In this document: one piece after another, positions 1 through 7,366 of the stretch
Position numbering within the stretch: the first letter of the stretch is position 1
Layout of the letters: the number at the start of each line of letters is the position of its first letter
Origin: Clostridia bacterium
Lineage (GTDB): Bacteria > Bacillota > Clostridia > Christensenellales > Aristaeellaceae
Reading direction: 5' to 3'
Length of the DNA stretch: 42,501 bases
Assembly (NCBI GenBank): GCA_017463245.1
Contig: JAFTPN010000076.1
Span: forward strand, 1-42,501
Made by a program: the position numbers and the translations under genes
Notes under the pieces: model-generated
Databases searched by the model: none
Told to the model about the DNA's origin: nothing
The model's input: the letters and a program-made list of their open reading frames with translations, nothing else

Positions 1-45
1 AGGTGGAAAGCCGCATTACTTACCAAGCTGCTTGGCTGCGCAAAT

Positions 46-135
46 GTAGGGGCGATCTGTGATCGCCCGCACGCCGCACCTATTGCCCAGTAGGCAGAAA
101 AAGCAACGTGGCGGGCGAACACAGTTCGCCCCTAC
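46..135 (+). repeat. REPIN copy 1 (REP doublet, 90 bp)
   Basis: Two 25-nt palindromic REP units face each other. The left unit (46-70) begins GTAGGGGCGATCTGTGATCG and the right unit (111-135) ends GAACACAGTTCGCCCCTAC. Each is itself a palindrome, and the two ends are imperfect inverted repeats, so the whole element can fold as one hairpin around a 40-nt centre. A second copy lies at 30026-30116, with the same flanking caaat on its left. Both units also occur inside the transposase gene at 34700-35197. Confidence 0.85.
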
Positions 136-434
136 AACGAAGCTGGGCAACGCACATTAGTCCGACAAACCTTTGTGCACAGAGTCACGCGAATGCGGGC
201 GATCTGCCCCAAAGCGAAACAAGACGACAGCGGCGAAATTAGTCGCCCCCGCGAGGAACCCGGAGGGTTGCACTCGCTCCGCCCAGCGTACCCTGTGAGG
301 AGCGGGGGTCCGGGGCCGCTGCCGCCGCTTGATAACATCAGCGGCCCCGGGCGGCTTTTGGTTCTTTTCGCCGAGACGAAAAGAACAACGCTGCATGAAT
401 GCACAGTTGCAAAGGAAAGCAAAGCATTGAGAAA
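136..434. repeat. Gene-free spacer with palindromic repeat block
   Basis: I see no supported gene here. The stretch holds two strong hairpins: a 12-bp stem pairing 310-321 with 339-350 (CCGGGGCCGCTG with its complement), and a 10-bp stem pairing 361-370 with 377-386 (GTTCTTTTCG with its complement). They look like dispersed intergenic repeat modules. The reading frames crossing this stretch on both strands are rich in Arg, Pro and Gly, as expected of noncoding GC-rich DNA. Confidence 0.55.
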
Positions 435-505
435 AGCAGCAGAACCACTCCTTCCGTCAGCCGCAAGCGGCTGCCACCTCCCTCGGGGAGGGAGGCTTTG
501 GGTTT
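435..505 (-). repeat. Dispersed palindromic repeat, GGGAG/CTGAC family
   Basis: The block contains gcagaaccactccttccgtc, a small hairpin (CAGCCGC-AA-GCGGCTG) and cctccctcggggagggagg. A closely similar order is found at 8697-8754. Reverse-complement and variant forms lie at 12062-12113, 29941-29999, 36957-37007 and 37118-37160. It lies upstream of spoIIGA and creates a false in-frame N-terminal extension of that gene. Confidence 0.7.
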
Positions 506-528
506 CCTCGCCAAACTTCGCACCCCCA

Positions 529-563
529 TTCGACACCCTCCCCCCTTCCCCCTGCGCTATACT
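529..563 (+). promoter_or_regulatory. Probable Spo0A-controlled spoIIG promoter
   Basis: TTCGACA at 529-535 is the exact complement of the Spo0A box TGTCGAA. A good sigma-A -10 hexamer, TATACT, lies at 558-563. If transcription starts near 570, the box falls around -35 to -41, similar to the downstream 0A site of Bacillus subtilis spoIIG. No good -35 hexamer is visible, as expected of that promoter class. The call rests on one box and on gene context. Confidence 0.5.
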
Positions 564-587
564 CTCCCCACAAAGGAGGCGTTGCCG

Positions 588-1364
588 GTGAGCGCCTGGT
601 TCTATCTCCTGCAGCAAAGCGCCAGCGCATGGAGCCTGCTGCTCTCCCTTGGCCTGCACACGGGGCTGCGCAAAGCCAGCCTGCTGCGGCTGACCGCCAC
701 CGCCCTGGCCTGCGGCAGCATCTGCCTGTTGTGCGCCATGCAGGGCAGTACGCTCCTGCGAACGGCAGCGCTGCTGACCCTCACCACCCTCGCGCCCATG
801 GCCGCCTGGCCGAACATCCCCCGCGCCCGGCGCCAAGCCATATCCCTGTGCTGCCTGGTGCTCGCCCTGCTGATGACCGGCTCCACCCGGCTTCTGCATG
901 CTTTCGGCCTGCGCCATGCTCCCCTCATGCTGGCACAGTTCGGGCTACTGCCGCTGCTCATTCACCTCTCGCCCGACGCCTCCCGGGGCAGCTGCATCAC
1001 CCTGCGGATCACCCACAGCTGCCAATGCATCAGCCTCACCGCCCTGGTGGATACCGGCAATCTCCTCCGTGACCCCATCACCCGCCTGCCGGTGATCGTC
1101 ATCTCCCGCCAGGCCGCCAGTAAGCTGCTGCCCAGCACCGGCGAGCTGCTGCCCGGCATGCGGCTCATCAGCGTGCGCACGGTGGCAGGCACCGCGCTGA
1201 TGCCCATCTTCCGTCCCCAGCAGCTGCAATTGCTTTTGCCCCAGGGCTGGCAGAGCGTCCACGCCGTGGTCGGGCTGAGCCCCGATGGCTACAGCGGCTT
1301 TCAGGCGCTTGTGCCCGTCAGCGTCACATCATCCCCGCAAGGAGGTATCTCTGTATGTCCATGA
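588..1364 (+). CDS. spoIIGA: SpoIIGA, pro-sigma-E processing aspartic peptidase
   Basis: This is the membrane protease that removes the pro-sequence of sigma-E in the mother cell after the SpoIIR signal. The product is 258 aa. The N-terminal half is very hydrophobic with several membrane segments (about residues 1-125). The C-terminal half carries the aspartic-protease signature [10 protein letters not shown], the DTGN motif typical of SpoIIGA. I chose the GTG at 588 because AGGAGG (574-579) lies 8 nt upstream; longer in-frame starts run into a dispersed repeat. It overlaps sigE by 10 nt, so the protease and its substrate are translationally coupled. The sequence is diverged from Bacillus, but position and motif make the call firm. 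Confidence 0.92.
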   Translation: MSAWFYLLQQSASAWSLLLSLGLHTGLRKASLLRLTATALACGSICLLCAMQGSTLLRTAALLTLTTLAPMAAWPNIPRARRQAISLCCLVLALLMTGSTRLLHAFGLRHAPLMLAQFGLLPLLIHLSPDASRGSCITLRITHSCQCISLTALVDTGNLLRDPITRLPVIVISRQAASKLLPSTGELLPGMRLISVRTVAGTALMPIFRPQQLQLLLPQGWQSVHAVVGLSPDGYSGFQALVPVSVTSSPQGGISVCP

Positions 1365-2080
1365 CCTTCAAGCTTTATTCCATCGCCCGCCAGCGCCTCA
1401 CCGAGCTGCTTTCCCGCCTCACCACCCAGGAGCTGTATTACATCGGCGGCCCCGATCCCCTGCCCGCGCCCCTCACCCTGGAGGAAGAGCAAGCCCTCTG
1501 CGCCCGCCTCCACCAGGACGACGGCACCATCCGTCAAACGCTCATCGAGCGCAACCTGCGCCTGGTGGTGTTCATCGCCCGCAAGTTTGAAAACACCGGC
1601 GTCATGCTGGAGGATCTGATCTCCATCGGCACCATTGGGCTGATCAAGGCCGTGAACACCTTCGACCCCGGCAAGAAGATCAAGCTGGCCACCTACGCCA
1701 GCCGCTGCATCGAAAACGAGGTGCTGATGTTCCTGCGCCGCTTCTCCCGCACGAAGGTGGAGGTCTCCCTGGACGAACCCCTGAAAACCGACTGGGACGG
1801 CAACGAGCTGCTGCTCTCCGACGTGCTGGGTACAGAAAGCGATACCGTGTACCGCGGCATGGAGGAAAATGCCGAAAAGCAGATGCTCTTCGCCGCCCTA
1901 AGCCACCTCTCCCCCAGGGAGCAGCAGATCATGAACCTGCGCTTCGGCCTGGGCGGCCGCACCGAAATGACCCAGAAGGAAGTGGCCGACGTGCTGGGCA
2001 TCAGCCAGAGCTACATTTCCCGGCTGGAAAAGCGCATCCTGCACCGGCTCCACGGGGAATTAGTCCGTGCAAGCAGTTAA
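1355..2080 (+). CDS. sigE: RNA polymerase sporulation sigma factor E (pro-form)
   Basis: Early mother-cell sigma factor, 241 aa (B. subtilis about 239). The amphipathic N-terminus ends in ELYYIGG, the region cut by SpoIIGA to activate it. Region 2 contains [34 protein letters not shown] and [16 protein letters not shown]. Region 4 ends with the helix-turn-helix [27 protein letters not shown] at 1339-1345 places the ATG at 1355, inside the end of spoIIGA. No separate promoter is visible, so it should be transcribed with spoIIGA. The sequence is very close to known SigE proteins. Confidence 0.97.
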   Translation: MSMTFKLYSIARQRLTELLSRLTTQELYYIGGPDPLPAPLTLEEEQALCARLHQDDGTIRQTLIERNLRLVVFIARKFENTGVMLEDLISIGTIGLIKAVNTFDPGKKIKLATYASRCIENEVLMFLRRFSRTKVEVSLDEPLKTDWDGNELLLSDVLGTESDTVYRGMEENAEKQMLFAALSHLSPREQQIMNLRFGLGGRTEMTQKEVADVLGISQSYISRLEKRILHRLHGELVRASS

Positions 2081-2152
2081 CCTGCGCATATAGCGTCACA
2101 AGCGTCGATTTTCCCCGTCTCCGCACAACCTTTGTCACCTTTTGCCGCCGCT

Positions 2153-2181
2153 GAATAACCCCGCAGCCCCGGTGCCATACT
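2153..2181 (+). promoter_or_regulatory. Sigma-G/sigma-F type promoter of sigG
   Basis: GAATA at 2153-2157 is followed after 18 nt by CATACT at 2176-2181. This fits the forespore sigma-G consensus (G-ATA, 18 nt, CAT--TA) and is compatible with autoregulation of sigG, as known in B. subtilis. The rest of the 133-nt gap between sigE and sigG shows no clear intrinsic terminator, so read-through from spoIIG is possible. Confidence 0.55.
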
Positions 2182-2213
2182 CTGTGTATCAGTGAAACAG
2201 GAGGCACAGCGGT

Positions 2214-2996
2214 ATGGCTTACGGCAAGGTCGAGATCTGCGGGGTGGACACCTCCACCCTCCCGGTGCTGTCCAACGAGCGGATGCGGGAGCTCTTTCCC
2301 CTGGTGCATGGGGGCGACAAACAAGCGCGGGATGAGTTCATCCACGGCAATCTCCGGCTGGTGCTCAGCGTGATCCAGCGCTTTTCCGGCAGGGGCGAGA
2401 ATGCGGACGACCTGTTTCAGGTGGGGTGCATCGGCCTGATGAAGGCGCTGGACAACTTCGACACCAGCCAAAACGTGCGCTTCTCCACCTATGCGGTGCC
2501 CATGATCATCGGCGAGATCCGCCGCTACCTGCGGGACAACAATGTGATCCGCGTCAGCCGCAGCATGCGCGACACCGCCTACAAGGCGCTGCAGGCCCGC
2601 GACCGCCTGCAAGCCCAATGGAACCGCGAGCCGGACGTGACCGAGATCGCCGAGGAAATGCACCTCCCCCGGCAGGACGTGGTGTTCGCCCTGGAGGCCA
2701 TCCAGGATCCGGTGAGCCTGTTTGAACCGGTGTACAACGATGGCGGTGACGCGCTGTACATCATGGATCAGGTGAAGGACGAGAACACCAAGGACGAGAA
2801 GTGGCTGGAGGAGCTGTCCATCAAGGAAGGTTTGCAGCGGCTGAACGAGCGGGAGAAGAAGATCCTGCGGCTGCGCTTTTTTGAAGGTCGCACCCAGATG
2901 GAGGTGGCCGGGGAGATCGGCATCAGCCAGGCCCAGGTCTCCCGGCTGGAGAAGAATGCGCTGTTGCATATGCGCAAGCATGTGCAGGTGCAGTAG
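2214..2996 (+). CDS. sigG: RNA polymerase forespore sigma factor G
   Basis: Late forespore sigma factor, 260 aa, the same length as the B. subtilis protein. It begins with the diagnostic KVEICGVDTSTLPVLSNE. Region 2 has GNLRLVLSVIQRF, DDLFQVGCIGLMKALDNFD and FSTYAVPMIIGEIRRYLRDN. Region 3 has QDPVSLFEPVYNDGGD. Region 4 ends TQMEVAGEIGISQAQVSRLE. AGGAGG (2199-2204) precedes the ATG. The order spoIIGA-sigE-sigG is the classical Firmicutes arrangement and shows that the organism has the core sporulation programme. SigF could be mistaken for it, but the KVEICGVDT start is specific to SigG. Confidence 0.97.
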   Translation: MAYGKVEICGVDTSTLPVLSNERMRELFPLVHGGDKQARDEFIHGNLRLVLSVIQRFSGRGENADDLFQVGCIGLMKALDNFDTSQNVRFSTYAVPMIIGEIRRYLRDNNVIRVSRSMRDTAYKALQARDRLQAQWNREPDVTEIAEEMHLPRQDVVFALEAIQDPVSLFEPVYNDGGDALYIMDQVKDENTKDEKWLEELSIKEGLQRLNEREKKILRLRFFEGRTQMEVAGEIGISQAQVSRLEKNALLHMRKHVQVQ

Positions 2997-3014
2997 GCCG
3001 CACCAGATATACCA

Positions 3015-3044
3015 TTGACAGCAAAAGCTTCCTCCCCGTATACT
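3015..3044 (+). promoter_or_regulatory. Sigma-A promoter of the secreted protein gene
   Basis: TTGACA (3015-3020) is followed after 18 nt by TATACT (3039-3044), a near-consensus vegetative promoter. It starts 19 bp after the sigG stop, so the next gene is probably expressed independently of sporulation. Confidence 0.7.
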
Positions 3045-3077
3045 ATTTTCACCAACACAAACGGGAGGAAAAAAATC

Positions 3078-3764
3078 ATGAAGAAGATCATTTCGCTGCT
3101 CCTGGCGCTGTGCTGCACCTGCGTGTCCGCCCTGGCCGCCGGCAAAGTGAACGTGGCTCAGGAAAGCTTCATCCATCTTGCCGATGAATACAGCAACCGC
3201 TATTACTGCTACGCCAAGGTGGAAAACACCGGCGACAAGCCCATCAAGGTCAATGCAGGCGTGCTGGAAGTTTACAATGCCGAGGGCGACGCCATCCATT
3301 CCTCTGAGTGGATCAACGCCCACGCCCGCTATTTGCAGCCCGGCGAATACACCTATGTGCGCGTCAACGAGTACATGGACGACCTGACCCTGGTGCCCGA
3401 CGACCACCTGCTGACCGTCACCGGCCGCAGCGACAACGACTACGCCAACGTGCGCTATCCCGTGGAGACCAAGCTGGAGCTGGGCGTGGAAGGCGACTGG
3501 GCGACCTACAACTACATGTACGCCACCGTGACCAACAACACCGAGGAAACCGTGTATAACCTGAATCTGGTGATGGCGCTGCTGGACGCCGAGGGCAATA
3601 TCCTCTACCTGTACAACAACGGCCTGTACGAAGTCGGCCTCACCCCCGGCAGCAGCCTGACCTTCCGCCAGAACCTCCCCTCCGATTTCATGAAGTATTT
3701 CGAGGCCAACAGCCTGGTTCCCGCCAGCGTGGACGCCATCGCCTACATTGAGATCGAACAGTAA
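3078..3764 (+). CDS. Secreted protein with tandem FxLYD-like beta domains
   Basis: The product is 228 aa with a clear signal peptide (KKIISLLLALCCTCVSALAA, residues 2-21) and no lipobox or later membrane span. The mature part has two similar halves. Each contains a pattern of the form V-N-T...V...LEVYNAEGDAI (first half) or V-N-T...NLNLVMALLDAEGNIL (second half). This matches the FxLYD/Ig-like beta-sandwich pattern seen in many exported Firmicutes proteins of unknown role. GGAGG at 3064-3068 fixes the start. It is followed by a strong bidirectional terminator. Export and fold class are likely; the biological role is unknown. Confidence 0.75.
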   Translation: MKKIISLLLALCCTCVSALAAGKVNVAQESFIHLADEYSNRYYCYAKVENTGDKPIKVNAGVLEVYNAEGDAIHSSEWINAHARYLQPGEYTYVRVNEYMDDLTLVPDDHLLTVTGRSDNDYANVRYPVETKLELGVEGDWATYNYMYATVTNNTEETVYNLNLVMALLDAEGNILYLYNNGLYEVGLTPGSSLTFRQNLPSDFMKYFEANSLVPASVDAIAYIEIEQ

Positions 3765-3779
3765 TTTCATCGCACAGCA

Positions 3780-3814
3780 AAAGGAGCTTCCCGACCCGGG
3801 AAGCTCCTTTGTTT
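3780..3814. terminator. Bidirectional intrinsic terminator
   Basis: A perfect 14-bp stem (3780-3793 with 3797-3810) has a 3-nt loop, flanked by A-rich sequence on the left and GTTT on the right. It separates the convergent secreted-protein gene and the methyltransferase gene. Confidence 0.85.
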
Positions 3815-4416
3815 CATTCCTTGGTGATCACCGCCACCGCGCAGGGGATCCTTCCTTTATACAGCGTGTATTCGACATTGGCATAGCCCGCCTTCCGGAA
3901 GAACTGCTGATAGCTTTCCATGGTGAACTGGCGCTTGAACACATCGCTGGCCTCTCCGACCGCCTGAGCAAAACCATTGGTCTTTCCCCTTTTGTTCTGG
4001 TTCATATACGTGGGAATGATCAGTCTGCCGCTCGGCCGGCACACGCGGTGCATTTCGCTCAGCGCCCTGTGGGGCTCGTCCAGCAGGTGGATCACATTGG
4101 CCGCCACCACCGCGTCGAAGCTGGCGTCGGGGTAATCCAGCGCCAGAATGTTCCCCTGCTCAAAGCTCACGTTGCCGTAGGCGCGGCACTTCTTCTCCGC
4201 CTGCAAGAGCATCTTTTCGGAGAAGTCCGTGGCCGTCAGGTGCTTGCACCTGCCCGCCATGGCCTCGGTAAGCAGTCCCGTGCCGCAGGCGCATTCCAGC
4301 ACTTCATCATCAGACCCAATCAGCGCGGCTACTGCATCCCGCATCCCCAGGCTGGCCTTTCTGTTGATCACATGGGTGAAAACATCGTATACGCCTGCCA
4401 CCTTATCCCAGAACAT
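3814..4416 (-). CDS. Class I SAM-dependent methyltransferase A
   Basis: The product is a 200-aa small-molecule-type methyltransferase of the UbiE/Methyltransf_11 group. Motif I is VLECACGTGLLT (residues about 39-50). It is followed by an acidic SAM-ribose residue in ATDFSEKML, and by SFDAVVAANVIHLLDEP with RALSEMHRVCRPSGRLIIPTY. The start was moved inward to 4416 because AGGGAGG lies 8 nt upstream. It follows methyltransferase B by 29 nt and is probably the last gene of the operon headed by the P-type ATPase. The substrate cannot be read from sequence; metalloid or quinone methylation are only possibilities. Confidence 0.85.
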   Translation of the reverse strand: MFWDKVAGVYDVFTHVINRKASLGMRDAVAALIGSDDEVLECACGTGLLTEAMAGRCKHLTATDFSEKMLLQAEKKCRAYGNVSFEQGNILALDYPDASFDAVVAANVIHLLDEPHRALSEMHRVCRPSGRLIIPTYMNQNKRGKTNGFAQAVGEASDVFKRQFTMESYQQFFRKAGYANVEYTLYKGRIPCAVAVITKE

Positions 4417-4445
4417 GGAGCATCCCTCCCTGAACGTCCTCCAGC

Positions 4446-5099
4446 TTACTTCCTGCACCGGAAATAGACCATGGAGCCATCCGTGTGCATATCAACCTCC
4501 CGGTACATTTTGCCCAGCATTCTGCGCAGTTCATCCTCCGTGTGGAATGGCGGTGTAAACCAGCCCTTCTTGGAAAGAACACGCCGCACCAGCCAATCCG
4601 TCATGCGCGATTTTCCCTTGATGTAAAAGCAGGCAACGAATGCTCCGCCCGGCTTCAGCACCCGCCAGGTTTCCTGAAAGGCCTTTTCCTTATCAGGAAA
4701 GGCATGGAAGCCGTTCATGCTCATCACCACATCGTAGGAAGCGTCCGGCATGGGGAGGCTGCCCACGTCGCCCTGGATGCATGCCACATGGGCGTAATCC
4801 TTCAGCCGCTCCCGCGCCTGCGCAAGCATATCCTCGCTGTAATCCAGGCAGGTGATGCGGGCTTTTTTCAGCTGCGCCCACTTCTGCCAGGTAAACACTG
4901 CGGTACCCACAGGCACATCCAGCAGCGCGCCATCGAAATCATCCGGGATATAGGCCAGCACCTTTCTGGCCACTTCATTGTCATCCGTGCCGCTCCAGAA
5001 CAGCCTGATATACAGCCTGCTCAAGAAGCTGCCCTGGGTCAGCACATCATCATAGATATTCTTTGAGGTCTGATAGGCGCTTTTGATCTTGTCAGCCAT
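4446..5099 (-). CDS. Class I SAM-dependent methyltransferase B
   Basis: The product is 217 aa. The SAM-binding motif I is atypical: LLDVPVGTAVF in place of the usual D-x-G-x-G-x-G. The remaining motifs are standard: ITCLDYSEDMLAQARERL, SYDVVMSMNGFHAFPD and EKAFQETWRVLKPGGAFVACF. AAGGAG 6 nt upstream supports the ATG at 5099, 10 nt after the P-type ATPase stop, so the two genes are co-transcribed. Genes of this form occur in many Firmicutes as unassigned methyltransferases; the substrate is unknown. Confidence 0.83.
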   Translation of the reverse strand: MADKIKSAYQTSKNIYDDVLTQGSFLSRLYIRLFWSGTDDNEVARKVLAYIPDDFDGALLDVPVGTAVFTWQKWAQLKKARITCLDYSEDMLAQARERLKDYAHVACIQGDVGSLPMPDASYDVVMSMNGFHAFPDKEKAFQETWRVLKPGGAFVACFYIKGKSRMTDWLVRRVLSKKGWFTPPFHTEDELRRMLGKMYREVDMHTDGSMVYFRCRK

Positions 5100-5109
5100 A
5101 TTGCACTCC

Positions 5110-7206
5110 TTACTTCATCGCCCGCATGGCGTTGAGGATGGCCAGCATGGCCACGCCCACATCGGCAAACACGGCGATCCACATATTCGCAATGCCCAGC
5201 ACGCCCAGCAGCATCACCAGCAGCTTGATGCCCAGCGCGAACACGATGTTCTGCTTCACGATGCCCATGGTCTTGCGCGCCATGCGGATGGCCAGGGGCA
5301 GCTTGGCGGGATCGTCGTCCATCAGCACCACGTCGGCGGCCTCGATGGCGGCATCGCTGCCCACGCCGCCCATGGCGATGCCTACGTCAGCACGGCGCAG
5401 CACCGGGGCGTCGTTGATGCCGTCGCCCACGAAGGCCACCTTGCCCTCGCCCAGCAGGCGCTCCAGGTGGGTCACCTTGTCGCCAGGGAGCAGCTCCGCA
5501 TGGACTTCCGTCAGCCGAAGCTGATCAGCAATGTCCTGCGCCACGGCCCGACGGTCGCCGGTGAGCATCACCAGGCGGCGTACATTTGCCGCCTTCAGGT
5601 CGGCCATGGCCTGGGCTGCTGTAGGCTTGATCTCGTCCGCAATCACCAGATAGCCCTGATACACGCCATCCGCCGCCACATGGACGATGGTGCCGCTCTC
5701 CTGCACCGCTGCAGCCGCCACGCCGATGGAGGCCATCAGCTTGGCATTGCCCGCATGGATGCGCCGCCCGTCCACCTCGGCCATCAGGCCGTGACCGGCG
5801 GTCTCCTCCACCTGTCCAATGCGGCTGTGGTCGATCTCCCCGCCCCAGGCCATCATGATGGATCGGGCAATGGGGTGGGTGGAGCTGCTCTCGGCCAGGG
5901 CGGCCATTTCCAGCAGCTGCTCCCGGGTGCCCACCTGCGGCACCACCTTCGCCACGGCAAACTCGCCCCGGGTCAGGGTGCCGGTCTTGTCAAACACCAC
6001 AGCGTCCAGCTTGGACAGCGCCTCCAGGTAGTTGGCGCCCTTGATCAGCACGCCCTTCCGGCTGGCGCCGCCAATGCCGCTGAAGAAGGTCAGCGGTACG
6101 GAGATCACCAGCGCGCAGGGGCAGGAGATCACCAGGAAGGTCAGCGCGCGGCGGATCCACTCCAGCCATTGGCCGTCAAACAGGGACGGCACCACCGCCA
6201 CCAGCACCGCCGCCAGGCACACCAGGGGCGTGTACAGCCGGGCGAAGCGGGTGATGAACTTCTCCGTCTGCGCCTTGCTTTCGCCAGAGGATTCCACCAG
6301 GCGCAGGATCTTGGCCACGGTGGATTCGCCATAGGCGCTGGTGACCCGCACCGTGAGCATACCCGAAAGGTTCACGCTGCCGCTGAGGATGCTGTCCCCC
6401 GCCTGCACATCCCTGGGCAGGGATTCACCAGTAAGGGCCACGGTGTTCAGGCTGGAAACGCCCTCCACCACCACGCCGTCCAGCGGCACCTTTTCGCCGG
6501 GACGGATCAGGATCAGCTCATCCACCTGCACCTCTTCCGGCGAGACCTTTTCCACCTGGCCATCCACCAGGCGGTTGGCATAGTCAGGCCGGATGTCCAT
6601 CAGCGCGGAAATGGAAGCGCGGCTCCTGTCCACCGCCCGGTGCTGGAACCACTCGCCCACCTGATACAGCGCCAGCACGGCAATGCCCTCGGCATACTCG
6701 CCCATGAGCATCGCGCCCAGGGAGGCCACGGACATCAGGAAGTTCTCGTCGAAGATCTCGCCCCGGCGGATGTTCCGCAGCGCAGAGAGCAGAATGTCGT
6801 ACCCCGCCAGCAGATAAGCCGCCACAAACAGCACCACGCTGAGGGGCGCGGGCAGCAGCAGCCCCGCCACCAGCAGCGCCACCGCCGCCCCCACACGGTA
6901 GAGCAGCACGGGCTTTTCCTCATGGTGATGGTCATGGTGGTCGTGGTCGTGGTCATGGTCGTGGTCGTGGTGATGATGCTCATGTGCATCCTCCACCAGC
7001 TGCGCCTCCGGCTCCACGCGGGCGGTCTCGGCCTTCACGGCCTGCTCCACAGCGGCAAAGTCCTTCTCCCCTGCGGTGATGGACACGGTTTTGTTCACAA
7101 AGTTCACGCTGGCCGCCTCCACGCCGGGCAGCGCCGACAGCGCCCGCTCCAGCTTGGCCGCACAGTTGGGACAATCCAGGTTCTCGATCCGCCAGGTCTT
7201 CTTCAT
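5110..7206 (-). CDS. Heavy-metal P1B-type ATPase (Zn/Cd/Pb exporter)
   Basis: A metal-exporting P-type ATPase of the ZntA/CadA group, 698 aa. It has an N-terminal HMA domain with CPNC (residues 12-15) and a His/Asp-rich stretch (about residues 75-95). It also has the A-domain TGES (259-262), the metal-channel motif CPC (362-364), the phosphorylation motif DKTGTLT (406-412), an HP motif (THPIARS) and GDGINDAP. The last membrane helix carries the Asp in FADVGVAMLA that is typical of Zn/Cd/Pb pumps. I moved the start to 7206, where AGGGAG lies 8 nt upstream. Two methyltransferase genes follow closely. The likely role is metal efflux under ArsR-type control, though no ArsR-family gene is in the window. 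Confidence 0.93.
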   Translation of the reverse strand: MKKTWRIENLDCPNCAAKLERALSALPGVEAASVNFVNKTVSITAGEKDFAAVEQAVKAETARVEPEAQLVEDAHEHHHHDHDHDHDHDHHDHHHEEKPVLLYRVGAAVALLVAGLLLPAPLSVVLFVAAYLLAGYDILLSALRNIRRGEIFDENFLMSVASLGAMLMGEYAEGIAVLALYQVGEWFQHRAVDRSRASISALMDIRPDYANRLVDGQVEKVSPEEVQVDELILIRPGEKVPLDGVVVEGVSSLNTVALTGESLPRDVQAGDSILSGSVNLSGMLTVRVTSAYGESTVAKILRLVESSGESKAQTEKFITRFARLYTPLVCLAAVLVAVVPSLFDGQWLEWIRRALTFLVISCPCALVISVPLTFFSGIGGASRKGVLIKGANYLEALSKLDAVVFDKTGTLTRGEFAVAKVVPQVGTREQLLEMAALAESSSTHPIARSIMMAWGGEIDHSRIGQVEETAGHGLMAEVDGRRIHAGNAKLMASIGVAAAAVQESGTIVHVAADGVYQGYLVIADEIKPTAAQAMADLKAANVRRLVMLTGDRRAVAQDIADQLRLTEVHAELLPGDKVTHLERLLGEGKVAFVGDGINDAPVLRRADVGIAMGGVGSDAAIEAADVVLMDDDPAKLPLAIRMARKTMGIVKQNIVFALGIKLLVMLLGVLGIANMWIAVFADVGVAMLAILNAMRAMK

Positions 7207-7231
7207 GAGTGATGCTCCCTTCATAAAACAT

Positions 7232-7247
7232 ATGAGCATTTGTTCAT
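7232..7247 (-). promoter_or_regulatory. Putative ArsR/SmtB-family metalloregulator operator
   Basis: The 16-bp imperfect palindrome ATGAGCATTTGTTCAT (12 of 16 positions symmetric) lies just downstream of the P-ATPase -10 box. It resembles the ATGAACA-TGTTCAT type operators bound by CadC/CzrA/SmtB-like repressors. The position fits repression of the efflux operon when metal is absent. Confidence 0.55.
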
Positions 7248-7252
7248 GTGTT

Positions 7253-7280
7253 ATTATACTCTGATTCTCCCGTTTGTCAA
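7253..7280 (-). promoter_or_regulatory. Sigma-A promoter of the P-ATPase operon
   Basis: On the minus strand, TTGACA (7275-7280) and TATAAT (7253-7258) are both perfect consensus hexamers, with a 16-bp spacer. Such a strong promoter agrees with tight repression through the adjacent operator. Confidence 0.85.
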
Positions 7281-7366
7281 CCCCCTGGAAAACTTTTTTC
7301 TCTCTTTCTTTTTCCTTCATATTATGGTATCATGGCCGGGACAATACCAAAGGAGGTCTCTGCCCC

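Noticed and set aside
46-135. CRISPR-like repeat unit
   Set aside because: Units occur singly or as facing pairs, not as direct repeats with regular spacers, and no cas gene is present.
399-587. 63-residue N-terminal extension of SpoIIGA in the same frame
   Set aside because: It is translated from a dispersed repeat, has no ribosome site, and the GTG at 588 has AGGAGG at ideal distance.
2001-3770. 589-codon minus-strand frame across sigG and the secreted protein gene
   Set aside because: Covers two well-supported plus-strand genes and a terminator boundary, and has no recognisable domain.
5083-7212. 709-codon frame antisense to the P-type ATPase
   Set aside because: His/Gln/Gly-rich translation is a mirror of the ATPase gene; the ATPase has all catalytic motifs on the other strand.
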